Below, one piece after another: positions 34,733-45,735 of a stretch of DNA of 64,000 nucleotides. Source of the stretch: Phyto melanocephala (taxonomy: Eukaryota; Arthropoda; Insecta; Diptera; Rhinophoridae); assembly GCA_941918925.1 (NCBI GenBank), contig OW799233.1, positions 124,830,833-124,894,832 on the forward strand. The letters run 5' to 3'. The notes under the pieces were generated by a model. That model had not been told where the DNA came from. It did not search any database and saw nothing but the letters and a program-made list of their open reading frames with translations. Each line of letters starts with the position of its first letter. Position 1 is the first letter of the stretch. Both the position numbers and the translations under genes were made by a program.

Positions 34733-35537
34733 TACCCTTCACCTGTGGTGTACAAGGGTATATATAGCTTTGTCATTCCGTTTGTAATTTCTACAATTTT
34801 CATTTCCGACCCCATAAAGTATTTATTTTCTGAAAGCTTATGAATAGAGGAGTCGATTAAGCCCTGACCGTCTGTCCGTCTGTCCGTCTATCCGTCTGTC
34901 CGTCTGCCCGTCTGTCCGTGTGTTGGTTGAAATCAACTTTTAGAAGCAACTATATGTTCCTCAGATCTGTATATGGTATCAATCTCTTGGAAATATCCAG
35001 GAATGAATCGCTATTGAAATTCAGCACAATCGCCCCATAACTTTCTGAGATATGAGCAAAAAACCACGACCACCTCGTTTTTTTTCACAATTACAACAAC
35101 AACATACATACATAGATACATGTAAAAAACATACCAAACAAAAAAAAATACAAAAAAAAAAAAATATTAAAAATAAGAAAAAAATAATAAAAAAAACTAC
35201 AAAAAAAAAGTTTAAAAAAAATTTAAAAGAAAATTTAAAAAAATTTTTTAAAAATTTTTCTAAAAAAATTTTTTTAAAAAATTTAAAAAAAATATAAAAA
35301 AAAATAATAAAATATAAATAATATATTAAATAAAATAAAATAAATTTTTTTGTATTATATTATTATTGTATTATATAAATTTTTTTGGCTCAGCTGGGAT
35401 TCGATGCCACATTTATTCTAACGTGTACGTATGCACGTATTTTATATGGGATGAATGGTGATACAAACAATTGTTATTGCATGACTACACGTTGTGAAGG
35501 GTATATAAGATTCGGCACGGCCGAATATAGCACTGTT
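34733..35537 (+). mobile_element. Fam1 foldback element (E2), both ends present
   Basis: The left end tatacccttcacctgtggtg leads through tttgtcattccgtttgtaat, gtccgtctgtccgtct and ctgagatatgagcaaaaaac. A long A-rich stretch (35120-35380) follows, then the tRNA-like block ggctcagctgggattcgatg (35387). The right end is gaagggtatataagattcgg then the hairpin ATTCGGC-ACG-GCCGAAT and ttacttgtttt. The frame at 35052-35297 is low-complexity lysine sequence, not a protein. Confidence 0.75.
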
Positions 35538-35627
35538 ACTTGTTTTTTTTTTGTTTTATATATATATTATATATATAATAATTTTTTTTTTTAATTTTTT
35601 TTTAAATTTTTTTTAAAATTTTTTTTT

Positions 35628-35775
35628 TTTTTTTCGTTTTTTTAACATACATACGTGTACGTATTTCATATGGGATGAATGGTGATACAAGCAACTGTTA
35701 TTGCATGACTACACGTTGTGAAGGGTATATAAGATTCGGCATGGCCGAATATAGCACTCTTACTTGTTTTTAATA
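35628..35775 (+). repeat. Duplicate of the Fam1 hairpin end
   Basis: From acgtgtacgtatttcatatg to cactcttacttgttttt this repeats 35405-35537 with few changes, including the hairpin ATTCGGC-ATG-GCCGAAT. The loop base change versus 35510 shows that the loop varies while the stem is kept. Confidence 0.8.
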
Positions 35776-36313
35776 CGATTTTGTGCATTTTAATGAATGA
35801 GTTAGACATAAAAAGAAATTAAACACATGAATGTATACTAACATACATACATATGTTCATACCTATTTACTAGTTATTTAATTTTTTGTTGTTTAATTAA
35901 TTGTTATAGTTTTATACCAAAGTGCCATAAGTAGGAATTATTGATCGAAGCTTGAATTTTGGGGGACAATTTTTTAATGGGGTTCTAATTTGGTTTAATT
36001 GGGTTCTAAAAATTTCGTTGGCGTTTCGTTGGTTTTTATGCTCGCCAAAATTATTCTTTTTATTAAAAGTTTTGCATGTGGTCAGTTGAGACTCCGGGCA
36101 ACTGTATTTCGGTACAGTTAACCGGATGAAAAGGACGGCCTTTGACATTATTTAAGGGACTTTAAATGTAACGGTTGATTTACTTAGAGGTATAGATTAT
36201 TAATAAGATAATTAAGGTAAGACCTTATTCCATCTCTGCAGTCCTTTAGAAAATAAAGGAAATGGTACAAAAAGTGAGTTTTTTCTATTTGGTCAGTGCA
36301 AACTTTTTCAGTA
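35776..36313. other. Intron sequence between inverted Fam1 copies
   Basis: AT-rich. The frame at 35912-36148 on the minus strand has mixed codons (for example TCKTFNKKN, RLTVPKYSCPESQ) but no recognised motif or splice context, so it is not called. Confidence 0.35.
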
Positions 36314-38090
36314 TAAACAAGTAAAAGTGCTATATTCGGCCTTGCCGAATTTTATATACCCTTCACAACGTGTAGTCATGCAATAACAATTGTTTGTATT
36401 ACCATTCATCTCATATGAAATACGTACATACATATACAAAACATCCCAATGCAGAATTATAAATTGAGTTTACGTATGTATGTTTCCAAAAAGAAAAAAA
36501 ATTACAACAAAAAAAAAAATGTATTAAAAACAAAAAAAAAAATTTAAAAACAAATTTTTTTTAAAATATAAAAAAATAATAAAAAAATATAAATAATATA
36601 TAAAAAAAAAATTTTTTTTTGGCTCAGCTGGGATTCGATGCCACGTTTACTCTAACCAGTATATATTAGGGTGATCGATTATTCGACTTTTTTAAGAAAC
36701 CGGTTTTCAAATAGTTTGAAATTTAAAACTAAAAAAAAAACCGGTTGCTATTTTGAAAATTGCGAAAAACCGGTTAACCGGTTCGAATGTATCAAATATA
36801 ATATTTAAAGAAAAAATAAAAAAAATATTTTAAAAAAAGATTATAATTAAATTTATATATAAATATGAAATTTTTAGAATTTATATACGTTTGGCTGCAC
36901 AATAACGCAATAACTGAATGAATGCAGTTGACTAATTTGGTTTTAATTTGTTGAATTTATGGACAAAAGGTACTCTTTACAAGTAAAATAAATAAATACA
37001 ATAAATAAATACATAAATAAATAAGACTTTTTAAAAGGCTGTTATAAATTTTTGTATCTCCTTCTGTAAATTTTTTAAATGTTAAATAGATCTTTTAAAC
37101 TAATATGCACTTACGTATTTTGTTTGAAATTATTTCTGTAATTTAAAATACATTTTAAAGACTAGGGAAAATATTTTTAAAATTTAATTTTAAAAATTCT
37201 TTCTTATACCCCTGACAGACATACAAATATAGGCATAAACTAGTTTGTTCGCTGGTTTAATTGAAATTTAAGTTAACAGACACTCGATGCCATTCATTAA
37301 AATTAGGATCTGGAAGAAGAGAATTTTGGTTTTTCTTTATTGTAACTACACTTTTTACATAAAAGTCATCGTTCAGCTAAGTTTATGCTTCAATTACCTT
37401 TAACTTTGAACGTAAGGTTTATATCGTATAAAAAAATATTATTTAAGATCAATTATTTTTCTTGTTTTACATTTGTTTTTTAAACAACAAATAAATTTCT
37501 TACAATATTATAGAATAGAATAGTTAATAGTTTTTATTTTCTGATTTTTGAAAACATTTCGCGTACTAAATATACTATGGTACGTTACAAAGATACATTA
37601 AAATAAACTTTAAAAAAACCAGCTTTTTCGGATAAAAAACCGGTGTGTTCGATATTCGAAAAATCAACATTTAGAAAAAACCGCCAGCTGAAATAGGAAA
37701 AAACCGGTTTTTCCACCGGTTGTAAAACCGAGTCGATCACCCAAGTATATATGTATATTGTTGTTGTAATTGTGAAAAAAACGATGTGGTCGTGGTTTTT
37801 TGCTCATATCTCAGAAAGATTGTGCTGAATTTCAATGGTGATTCATTCCCGGATATTTCCAAAAGATTAATACCATATACAGATCTGAGGAACATATAGT
37901 TGCTTCTAAAAGTTGATTTCAACAAACACACGGACAGACGGACAGAAGGTCCGACGGTCGACTCCTCTATTCATAAGCTTTCAGAAAATATATACTTTAT
38001 GGGGTCGGAAATGAAAATTGTAGAAATTACAAACGGAATGACAAAGCTATATATATCCTTGTGCACCACAGGTGAAGGGTATAAAAACAA
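36314..38090 (-). mobile_element. Fam1 foldback element (E3), inverted, with a hAT inserted
   Basis: Read on the plus strand it opens aacaagtaaaagtgctatat then hairpin ATTCGGC-CTT-GCCGAAT. The tRNA-like block ggctcagctgggattcgatg lies at 36621. After the hAT insert come ttgctcatatctcagaaaga, cggacagacggacag and gtgaagggtataaaaa. Subtracting the hAT and its duplicated 8 bp gives about 690 bp, similar to E2 in the opposite orientation. Confidence 0.78.
36667..37744. mobile_element. hAT-type element with perfect 8-bp duplication and repeated AACCGG motifs
   Basis: GTATATAT stands directly before (36659-36666) and after (37745-37752) the insert. The termini are TAGGGTGATCGA and, reversed, TTGGGTGATCGA. 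Near both ends AACCGGTT/AACCGG motifs are reiterated (six or more within about 120 bp at each side). Subterminal repeated motifs are how hAT transposases recognise their ends. No transposase frame is present in the 1,078 bp. Confidence 0.85.
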
Positions 38091-38183
38091 TTCGTGACAG
38101 GCAACAATGCCAAAAAAGCTTTGTTAAGTTTGCCATTTCACCATAAATAGACCTACAAATAAACAACACTTTGAAAAAATTGA

Positions 38184-38591
38184 ATTTTATTACTAAAATT
38201 GGCACCAAAGAGAATTCATACAGGTGAAGTTATCAGCCCAGCTGATTGGAAAGCACAACCAAGCATGTCAAAATTCGATGATTCCGCCTTGATTTCATTT
38301 ATTAATGCAGGGATGGAAAATGGGATTTCGGTTTCGGTATTAAACAGCGGTTTATTTAAAGGAAATAATCCAACGTTTATAAAAGGTATAAACGTAACAA
38401 TATTATATTTAGGAATCTGCACTATTTTACGGTATAATTCTTTTATGCAAAAAGTTCAAATTGTTGTTAGAAACAATAGCACCGCAATAGCAATTCTGAA
38501 AAATATTATTGTGTCGAAAAATTGTCGTATTTCTAAAGTAGTAACAATAAATGAACGATATTTTATCATTATTTGTGCAGTAAAGTGTTGA
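38184..38591 (+). CDS. Unidentified open frame, possible repeat-borne coding fragment
   Basis: A frame of about 135 codons stays open, longer than expected by chance in such AT-rich DNA. The first 60 codons have balanced composition (RIHTGEVISPADW, SKFDDSALISF, NPTFIKGINVTI). The remainder turns A/T-driven. No ATG lies at its beginning; a TTG at 38199 or a splice would be needed, and neither a good acceptor nor a known domain is visible. An AAG|GTATAA donor-like site lies at 38387. A weakly similar stretch at 48340-48412 (NKPMVLNGVNVTI in one frame) suggests a repeat family. I do not know a function. Confidence 0.25.
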   Translation: MLLLKLAPKRIHTGEVISPADWKAQPSMSKFDDSALISFINAGMENGISVSVLNSGLFKGNNPTFIKGINVTILYLGICTILRYNSFMQKVQIVVRNNSTAIAILKNIIVSKNCRISKVVTINERYFIIICAVKC

Positions 38592-39555
38592 CAACACGAA
38601 TAAAACCGTTTAACAGTTGACAGTTCAGGATTAGTAGAAACTTAGCATTACAAAAAAAATTAATTTACCAAAAATAAGGAAGACTAAATCCTACTCGACT
38701 AGTGTCGGTAAAAATATAGTTTTTCAGATTATTCTTTCATTTATTATAATTAAAAAATTCATTGTAATAATAAGAATGTTAATATGAACTCAAGCCTGAT
38801 TAAAAATTTAAATATTAGTTTTAACAGAAAAGTTCAATAAATTAAAAATTCAATTCAAGATCATATAATGTTAAAAGCGCTGGGCATTTTGAAACAAGCC
38901 ATATATAGACAATTTTTAAACTTTAGTTATAAATTTACAATGATCCAGAAAATTTGCATTAAATTTTTCATGCGGCAACACTATTTTATCTTTTTGGCAT
39001 TCAATTGTTTTAAAGTGGCAGAAATTCACTCCCATGGAAATTATGCTTCCAGTAGAGCTGGTAGTTAAAAAAAATTTAAGTGTATTAGTAAAAAAGTGTC
39101 AGTATATTAGTTTTTCGAATTTCTTTTTTTCTTAAAATTTTTTTTAAAGAATAATTAAAAAAATTTTGTTGTCTTAAATATTTTGGCTTGCATATACTAA
39201 ATTTTTAAATATTTATCAATTGCTAAAACCCCATATTTCATAGAAAAAAAAATTACAACAGTGGCAACCCTGATTACACTACAAAATCTGCTTTAACTGT
39301 GTAAAAATACATTCTTTAAAAAACGCCATCAAAACATCTGTTAACAAATAAAATTGTAATTAATCCTAAATATATGCATCTATGTATGTGTGTGTATAAA
39401 TTTGTTAGTTAGAGGTAACAGGTGGGTTTAGCAAAGTGTGTTTTTGTTTTTTAAGTATCAAAGTAATTGTCTGTTTGCGTTATTTGTTGTTATTTTAATT
39501 AAAATATTGATTTTAATTTGTTGTTTTTTTTTTTTTTTTCTTTTAAAAAGGATAC
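38592..39555. other. Tetraspanin intron 2, far part
   Basis: No gene. The intron's donor is GTATCC at 39555-39550, weaker than the other donors of this gene. Confidence 0.45.
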
Positions 39556-39723
39556 GAAAAACAGCATAACTTGATGGTGTTTAACCGCGCCAGCTAGACC
39601 CAGTATGGAAATTAATATTAAAATTATACCACATGCCAGTATGCCGCCAACAATAGGAAGATTTGTAACAATTGAAGCGGCACGTGCATAAACTCCGACG
39701 CCAATTAACAGAAAACCAACCAC
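39556..39723 (-). CDS. Tsp97E: Tetraspanin exon 2: end of helix 1, small loop, helix 2
   Basis: The 168-base exon (56 codons) follows acceptor ttttacag and starts VVGFLLIGVGVYARAAS, the rest of helix 1 and the small extracellular loop. IVGGILACGIILILISILGL (helix 2) follows, then AGAVKHHQVMLFF. The GAVKHHQV(L/M)LFF block is a hallmark of TSPAN13/31, standing in the short cytoplasmic loop and the start of helix 3. Translation continues in phase 0 into YMIIL of exon 3. Confidence 0.92.
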
Positions 39724-39778
39724 CTGTAAAACATGAACATAATTTTATTAAAATTTGCAATAACAACAACAACTACTA

Positions 39779-40316
39779 CAGAGTGGGCCAAAAGTCACCA
39801 TGGGGTTTAAAAGTTTAATACATTTTTTTTACATATATTTTTTTGTAAATGGGCGTTATTTCTTCGTAAATGTGGATTAAAGTGCACCCGTTAAAGGGGA
39901 GCGGTATCGCTTTATGATAGAACCTTTTTTGCGTTCTGCTTTTGAAAACAGACCTGAGATGTGGTTTCAGCGAGATGGAGCCAAAAACCACACTACACAA
40001 AACACAATGCCATTTTAATTCAAATTTTTGGAAAGCGAATTATTTTCAGAAAACGTAAATATGTGTGAACAAACCAAGACAATCATTTAACTCAAGACCA
40101 ATACTGTTGCAGAAACTCGAGCGATACAGCCAGCCACAAAATTTAAAAAATTAACGTTGTGGAAAATGCTCTAAAACGAGTCCATCACTATGAAGCTTAA
40201 AATGTGTGTCATTTAAGTAACGTTATTTTCCATACTAAAAGTTAAAAAATTTTATTTTGTATATTTTATAATATGAAAAAAATGTGTAAACACTATGGTG
40301 ACTTTGGCCCTCCCTG
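39779..40316 (+). mobile_element. Internally deleted mariner element in tetraspanin intron 1
   Basis: CAGAGTGGGCCAAAAGTCAC at the left and, reversed, CAGGGAGGGCCAAAGTCACC at the right have TA outside each. Transposase pieces on the plus strand are a second-aspartate-type block (EMWFQRDGAKNHTT, about 39956-39997) and a C-terminal ENALKRVHHYEA-like block near 40160. At 538 bp it lacks more than half of a mariner. Confidence 0.8.
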
Positions 40317-40718
40317 TATGTTTAAAAAATGTAAATTAAATACAGCAACAACAACAATTAGAATAAAAATTTAAAAGAAAATAAAAATTATTTTAAAAAT
40401 ATTCACAATAGGCAAATATTTAACGAAATATATTTATGTAACCACTAAAATATATTAATTTCAACGCTAATAAGTTAAGGTTTAAATAATTTAAAATTAT
40501 GTTTATTTATAAAGATTGCAATATCAATCCATTTTTATAGATTTCGAGTATATTTGGTGTAAGAACCACCAGAACTTTAAATAAGTTTTTTTTCAAAATG
40601 TTTGTTAAATATAGGAAGATACTAGACTCTTTCAATTTAAAAACTCGATTTGACTTCTTGCGAATTTCGGACTTTACTTTTCACCATTGCCAGATGTTAC
40701 GGCCAAACCTAAATAATA
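40317..40718. other. Intron sequence between two mariner copies
   Basis: AT-rich, no supported feature. Confidence 0.4.
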
Positions 40719-41632
40719 CAAGGTGAGCCAAACGAAATTTCCCTATTTGAAGATGCTCTTATTTTTGCAAATGTCGGCCAATGTCAAATTTGTTTTGTCA
40801 TTTGTGAACTAGACAGATGTAGAATACAAGTGAATGAGCCATGGAGCGATACACTCCCCAAGAACGCGGAATAATCGTGTCAAGGCTGCAGTGGACTATT
40901 TTTCGACCAAAATCATAATGAGCGTTGAGGCTCATTTCCACCTCATCGGGTACGTGAACAAGAAAAACTATCGCTACTGGGGCATCGAAAATCCTCTATC
41001 AATACACGAGGAGCCATTACACCCGCTAAAAGTGACTTTTCACGCCGGAGGAGTCATCTGGCCATTTTTTTCGAAGACGACGCTGGTCAAACGACAACAG
41101 TGGACGGTACGCACTATAAGTCCATGTTAGCCGAGTTTTTTCTGCCGCAATTGAAGGAATTAGGACTGGAGGACATGTGGTTCCAACAGGACGGAGCAAC
41201 GGCACACACTGCGCGAGCCACAATCAATAATCTGAAGGCGACGGTCCTGGGTCGGCTCATCTCTCGTTTTGGCGATTTACATTGAACCGAAAGATCGCCC
41301 GATTTAACCGTTCCAGACTTTTTTTTTGTGGGGTTTTTTGAAGTCCCGTGCTTACGTGAACAAGTCCGAGACACTGGAAGTCCTCAAGAACAGCAATCGA
41401 GTGTGAGAATCTGTCTACCGAAGTTCTCACCAAAGTGATGAAAAATGCCATAAAATGAGCCCGTGTAGCAATCAATTGTGACGGCGCCCATTTGGCCGGT
41501 ATTATCTTCTCGACTTGACCAATAAACTTCTAAAGGTTCAAATAAACATAATCAAAAATAGGAATCGAAGTTTTATATTTAAAAAGAAATTAGAGACAAA
41601 CAACATCAAATGACTTCTTTCGACCCACCTTG
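40719..41632 (+). mobile_element. Mariner element with well-preserved catalytic region but deleted N-terminus
   Basis: CAAGGTGAGCCAAACGAAAT at the left and, reversed, CAAGGTGGGTCGAAAGAAGT at the right are flanked by TA. The transposase starts at ATG 40840 (MERYTPQERGIIVSRLQ), then jumps by deletion into FSTKIIMSVEAHFHLIGYVN (first catalytic region). DMWFQQDGATAHTARATINN holds the second catalytic aspartate (about 41169-41228). A frame change follows, then SPDLTVPDFFLWGF with the third, at 41296-41337. The recognition helices are missing and there are at least three frame breaks. It has the highest GC of this part of the intron, consistent with a younger copy. Confidence 0.85.
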
Positions 41633-43258
41633 TAGTACATTTACACCTTCTCAAAACCTAGTAGACTTAAATTAAAATCTTAATCAAAATCTACACCGTT
41701 TATACTATTTTTTATTGACATTTTACGTAATTTTGTTTTCAAAACAGTATATATTTAAAAGGTGGTGTAAAAAGCTTTCCATACTCTGCGTCTCAAAAGT
41801 CAAACTCCATTTATAAAAAACGTAAACAATAAAGCACTGCCGCAATTGCAACAACCTTATAAATGAGGATTAAATTTTTCTTTAGGCAGCGTAATATTTT
41901 TAAGTACAATGTGACAAAGGCCACAGTTGCATCACAATACTTTATTATATTTGATTTTAAGTAGATTTTTTCAAAATCTAGTAAAAAGTGAGATTTTGTT
42001 TTGTGTGGGAAATTAATCAAGTTTTGGGTCAAAATCTCTTGCCCATATAATATGAGGCAAACCAAAATAACGCGGAGGCAACGCTTTGTATTTGGAAACA
42101 GTTAGATATTGAAGTTGCTGCACTACAATTGTTGTTGTTTATTGCTTGTAAGGTACCACCTTTTCGTCGTTATTTTGCTTCATCCGACGAATTTACGCAG
42201 CAAATTTTTACCAACAAATTCGTCGTGTTGGGCGAAATTCGTCGTTTGTCCCAGTTGTGCGCCTAGCATTACATATGGTTCAAAGTTTATTGTTTTACTC
42301 ATACATACATATATAATTAGCTCCGACATTACCTCTTTTTGTTTACAATAACTGATTTTTTGGGCGAATTTCGTTTTATCAACTTTCAATTATTTCTTGT
42401 GTATGCGATTATTGTTAAACATAATTTTTATAAATAAAGAGTGTGAATTGGATTCAGCAAATTGTATAACAAAATTATCTACAAAAATTTTATTAACCTA
42501 TAAAAACAACAATTTTCTGTTTATTTTTTTAATCAGCAAGCCAAATTAAGAATTCTATTTTAATGCTACCGTTTATGTAAATCATTTAATCTGTCTTAAG
42601 TTTATTTCCTCATTAATAAAAATCCTAAAATATTTTTAAATTGTAAACATTTAAACATATTAAAAGACTTTTCCGACATTAGCCGAATAGAATGCATTTT
42701 CGAAACCATATACGATTTCATTATCAGCACTCTTTATCGGTATACTCATAAGTAATTTGAAACTTGTATTTATGTAGTTTTATCTCATTTAATGAAATTA
42801 GAAAATGGGAAGCATAGCATTTATTTCTGAATTTTCTTTTCGTCCTAATAAAATTACATTTTCTTCATGTTGATATTCTGGCATAATCGTATTACATTTT
42901 GTTAGGGTTTCTATATCAATTCTTATTAAAAATCTATAAGATAATGATTTTAAGCCAAAATAAAATGATTTTCAATTAATTTAAAATAAAAAGTTCTAAT
43001 AAATATTAAATTATAAATTATTATAATTAACTTTTTTGTTAATTTATGTTGTTTAAACGTGCCAAAAAAACAGTTGATGGCAGATGCTTTGTCAAATCAA
43101 AATATAACCAGCTCTAATTAAAAATTGTTTCACATCTAATTTTTATATTCGTATTTTACACACACAATGTTTCATCCGGTTTACATGACAGGTATCAGTT
43201 TTGCAGTGGAAAATGTAAAAGGTTATATGTAAAATACATGTCTGAAAGAACGTTAAGA
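41633..43258. other. Tetraspanin intron 1, no gene
   Basis: The part 42180-42240 has several inverted cgacgaatt / aattcgtcg motifs, perhaps a small repeat. The part 42680-42800 is an inverted relative of 8130-8230. No coding region. Confidence 0.4.
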
Positions 43259-44360
43259 TTGAGTAGGTCGAAAAAACTGTGTCCTTCGAACATCGAATAA
43301 AATGGAATTGTGTCCAAACGCATTAACGTAGAGTCATGAAACTTCAAACATACATTTGCTAAACAAAAACAATATTTTTCCCCGATAATTGCGAAAATTT
43401 ATACCACACACTGTATTTTTCGGTTTATTTAAAAACAAAAACGTCATAAAAGAAACAAAGTTGGATGTACGACTCTGAAATTTTGCAGACATGACTTTTT
43501 GGATAAATGCTTTGTTCTAACGGAAAGTAAATGTGACACGCCCACTTTTACGCCCACCTCCCATTTAACGTCTAAACTTAAATTCATATAATTTCTCTAC
43601 GAATAAACATTTTAGAATAATAAAGGTCTATATTGAAACATCTAAGTTGCATTCATTATTAAAAATAATTTCGACACGCCTACTATTACGCCCACTTTTA
43701 ACGTTATCCACTGTTAATGAAATTTAAAAGCTCATAAAACCGACAAAATTAGAGCTACGATGATGAAATTGGCTACAGATATCCTTCTAGTCAATTTCAT
43801 TGTTATGCCAGGTGACACGCCCATTTTAACGCCTACCTTCCATATAACGGTTTATCTCAAATTCATATAATTTCTCTATGAATAAAGATTTTGGAATAAT
43901 AAAGGACTATATTGAATTAGTAGAAACAACTTCAACACGCCTACTTTAACGCCCACTTTCACTAAAAGACTAAATTTACGAAAACATTTTACTAGCATAT
44001 CGAACTTATACAAAGAAAGTGATAGATATTTTAGTAAAAAGAAGTTTTGCATAGCGATTACTGTTAATAACAAACCAATCCTTTTGTGCTATAAATTGGG
44101 TTATTTCCCGGGAATTTGAGTTATTTAATCTTCCCGATTTTCCGGGATTATTTTTCGGGATCCCAGGAAATAAAGAAGATGGCTACGATTCGAAAGAAGA
44201 TGTTTATATTGTTTATATTGAAATTGAATTCTAATGATTTTATTTTTGATCTATTTCCGGAAAACAAAAATTTTCGGGAAAAAATCCCTAGCTACAAAAG
44301 AACGGTGGGGGTGGGTATAAAAGATTCGGTACAGCCGAATATAGTGCTCTTACTTGTTTT
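43259..44360 (-). repeat. Fam2 foldback-repeat copy, partial, with hairpin end
   Basis: Inverted relative to 11081 and 59233. It runs from gtaggtcgaaaaaactgtgt through acgcccacttttacgcccac and cgcctactattacgcccact to gggtataaaagattcgg, the hairpin ATTCGGT-ACA-GCCGAAT (one stem mismatch) and ctcttacttgtttt. The ATACCCGCC-type end is lost. No coding content. Confidence 0.75.
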
Positions 44361-44419
44361 ATAAAGGTGTAGAATTTTGAAATGGAATAAGGAATAAATT
44401 AAAGATAAATTTTGCATTA

Positions 44420-45060
44420 GGAGGATTAAATTAAACTTTATTGCGTAAATTACTGGCCTAGTCATTTGTGGTCGATATATGAAATAACGCGGCGAATGTT
44501 GTCCTCAAAGTGGTCAAGCACTTTGGGCTTATCGGCGTAGACTACTGACTTTACATACGCACAGAAAAATACTTAGGGGCGTTTAATTACGGGTCTGAAA
44601 GACGAAAATATGTGATTACCGAACGTTTCCTTTAATAAATCAACTGTGGAACGAGCTGTGTAACATGTTGCGCCGTTTTGTTGAAACTACAATTGATGAA
44701 CAATAAAGTCAGTAATCATGGATCTATAGCGGTCACCGTTGACTGTAATGTTTTAATAAGCATCGTTTTTAAAGAAGTACGGACCAATGATTCCACCAGC
44801 CCATAAAGCATAACAAAGTCAGTATTTCTGAATGTAACCGATTCTTAACATACATTTAATAATTATCATCACCTAAATACAGCAATTTTGTTTATTAACG
44901 TATCCATTCAAACAAAACTGAGCTTTATTGCTTAATCAACGGCAACCTTGTTTTGGGTCTATTCGGCGATTTTACGGCTTTCTATTTATGCCTCAATCTA
45001 TTCGTGTTGAAATGCCAAATCAAACTTAACATAAATCACTTGATGCTGAAAAAATGGATG
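44420..45060 (-). pseudogene. Mariner transposase C-terminal half, decayed
   Basis: On the minus strand the order is NGDRYRSMITDFIVHQL (about 44745-44690), a stop, FQQNGATCYTARSTVDLLKE (about 44690-44630) with the second catalytic aspartate changed, and YVKSVVYADKPKVLDHFEDN (about 44555-44490), then RRVISYI. Stops interrupt it. Element ends could not be fixed. Confidence 0.65.
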
Positions 45061-45124
45061 CCAGTTAAAAAAGTGTTACCAATTCCTATACCTCTATAAA
45101 AAACACCTGATTTCAAAACTATGT

Positions 45125-45735
45125 TAATGTTGGTTAAATATTAAGGGCCGATGTTGAATGTGAACTACACCTAAACGTCAAGTTTTTTTTTCTGCATTTC
45201 ATTTGACATTTCTCAATTTCAGAGTAACTCAATTTGAATTATAGAAAGATACACAATCGAGCAACGCATTAAAGTTATTCAGGCTAATTATGAAAATGGG
45301 CGTTCAAATCAAAATGCATTTCGTGCATTTCGTGATTCTTTTGGTCAACATAATCGTTCAAATTCGTCTACAATCGGGAGAATTGTGAAAAATTTTTAAA
45401 TTTCAACAAAACAGTTCTGTATAAAATGTTAGAAAATCTGTGAATGCCTTCTTAGTTCGTTGAATGGGAACCATTGCTGTTTTTCGCGATAGTGTGGCAA
45501 AAGAGCAGTCAACCTTGACACATCTTCTTGCCCAACAATTAAACATCAACATTGTCATTGAAAATTTCGACCATCGGATGGAGATGTGCCGTCAAAGTCG
45601 CGGCGGCCATTTGGCCGATATTTTTTTCCATACATATTTGAACCATACCAATAATAAAAAAGAAATGACAAAATTTTCCTAAATAATTTGTGTTTTATTC
45701 AAAATCAACATCGGCCCTTAAAATTTAACCAGCCT
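45125..45735 (+). mobile_element. Internally deleted mariner, same family as 8430
   Basis: The ends GGTTAAATATTAAGGGCCGA and, reversed, GGTTAAATTTTAAGGGCCGA are well kept. The N-terminal part starts IERYTIEQRIKVIQ-like (about 45240-45290) and continues RAFRDSFGQHNRSNSSTIG. A short part of the second helix-turn-helix follows (DSVAKEQSTLTHLLAQQL, 45490-45545), then a deletion of the catalytic domain, and a CRQSRGGHLADIFFHT C-terminus (45586-45636). The frame at 45464-45682 is part of this. Confidence 0.8.

Noticed and set aside
35052..35297. Lysine-rich frame
   Set aside because: Low-complexity A runs inside a Fam1 element.
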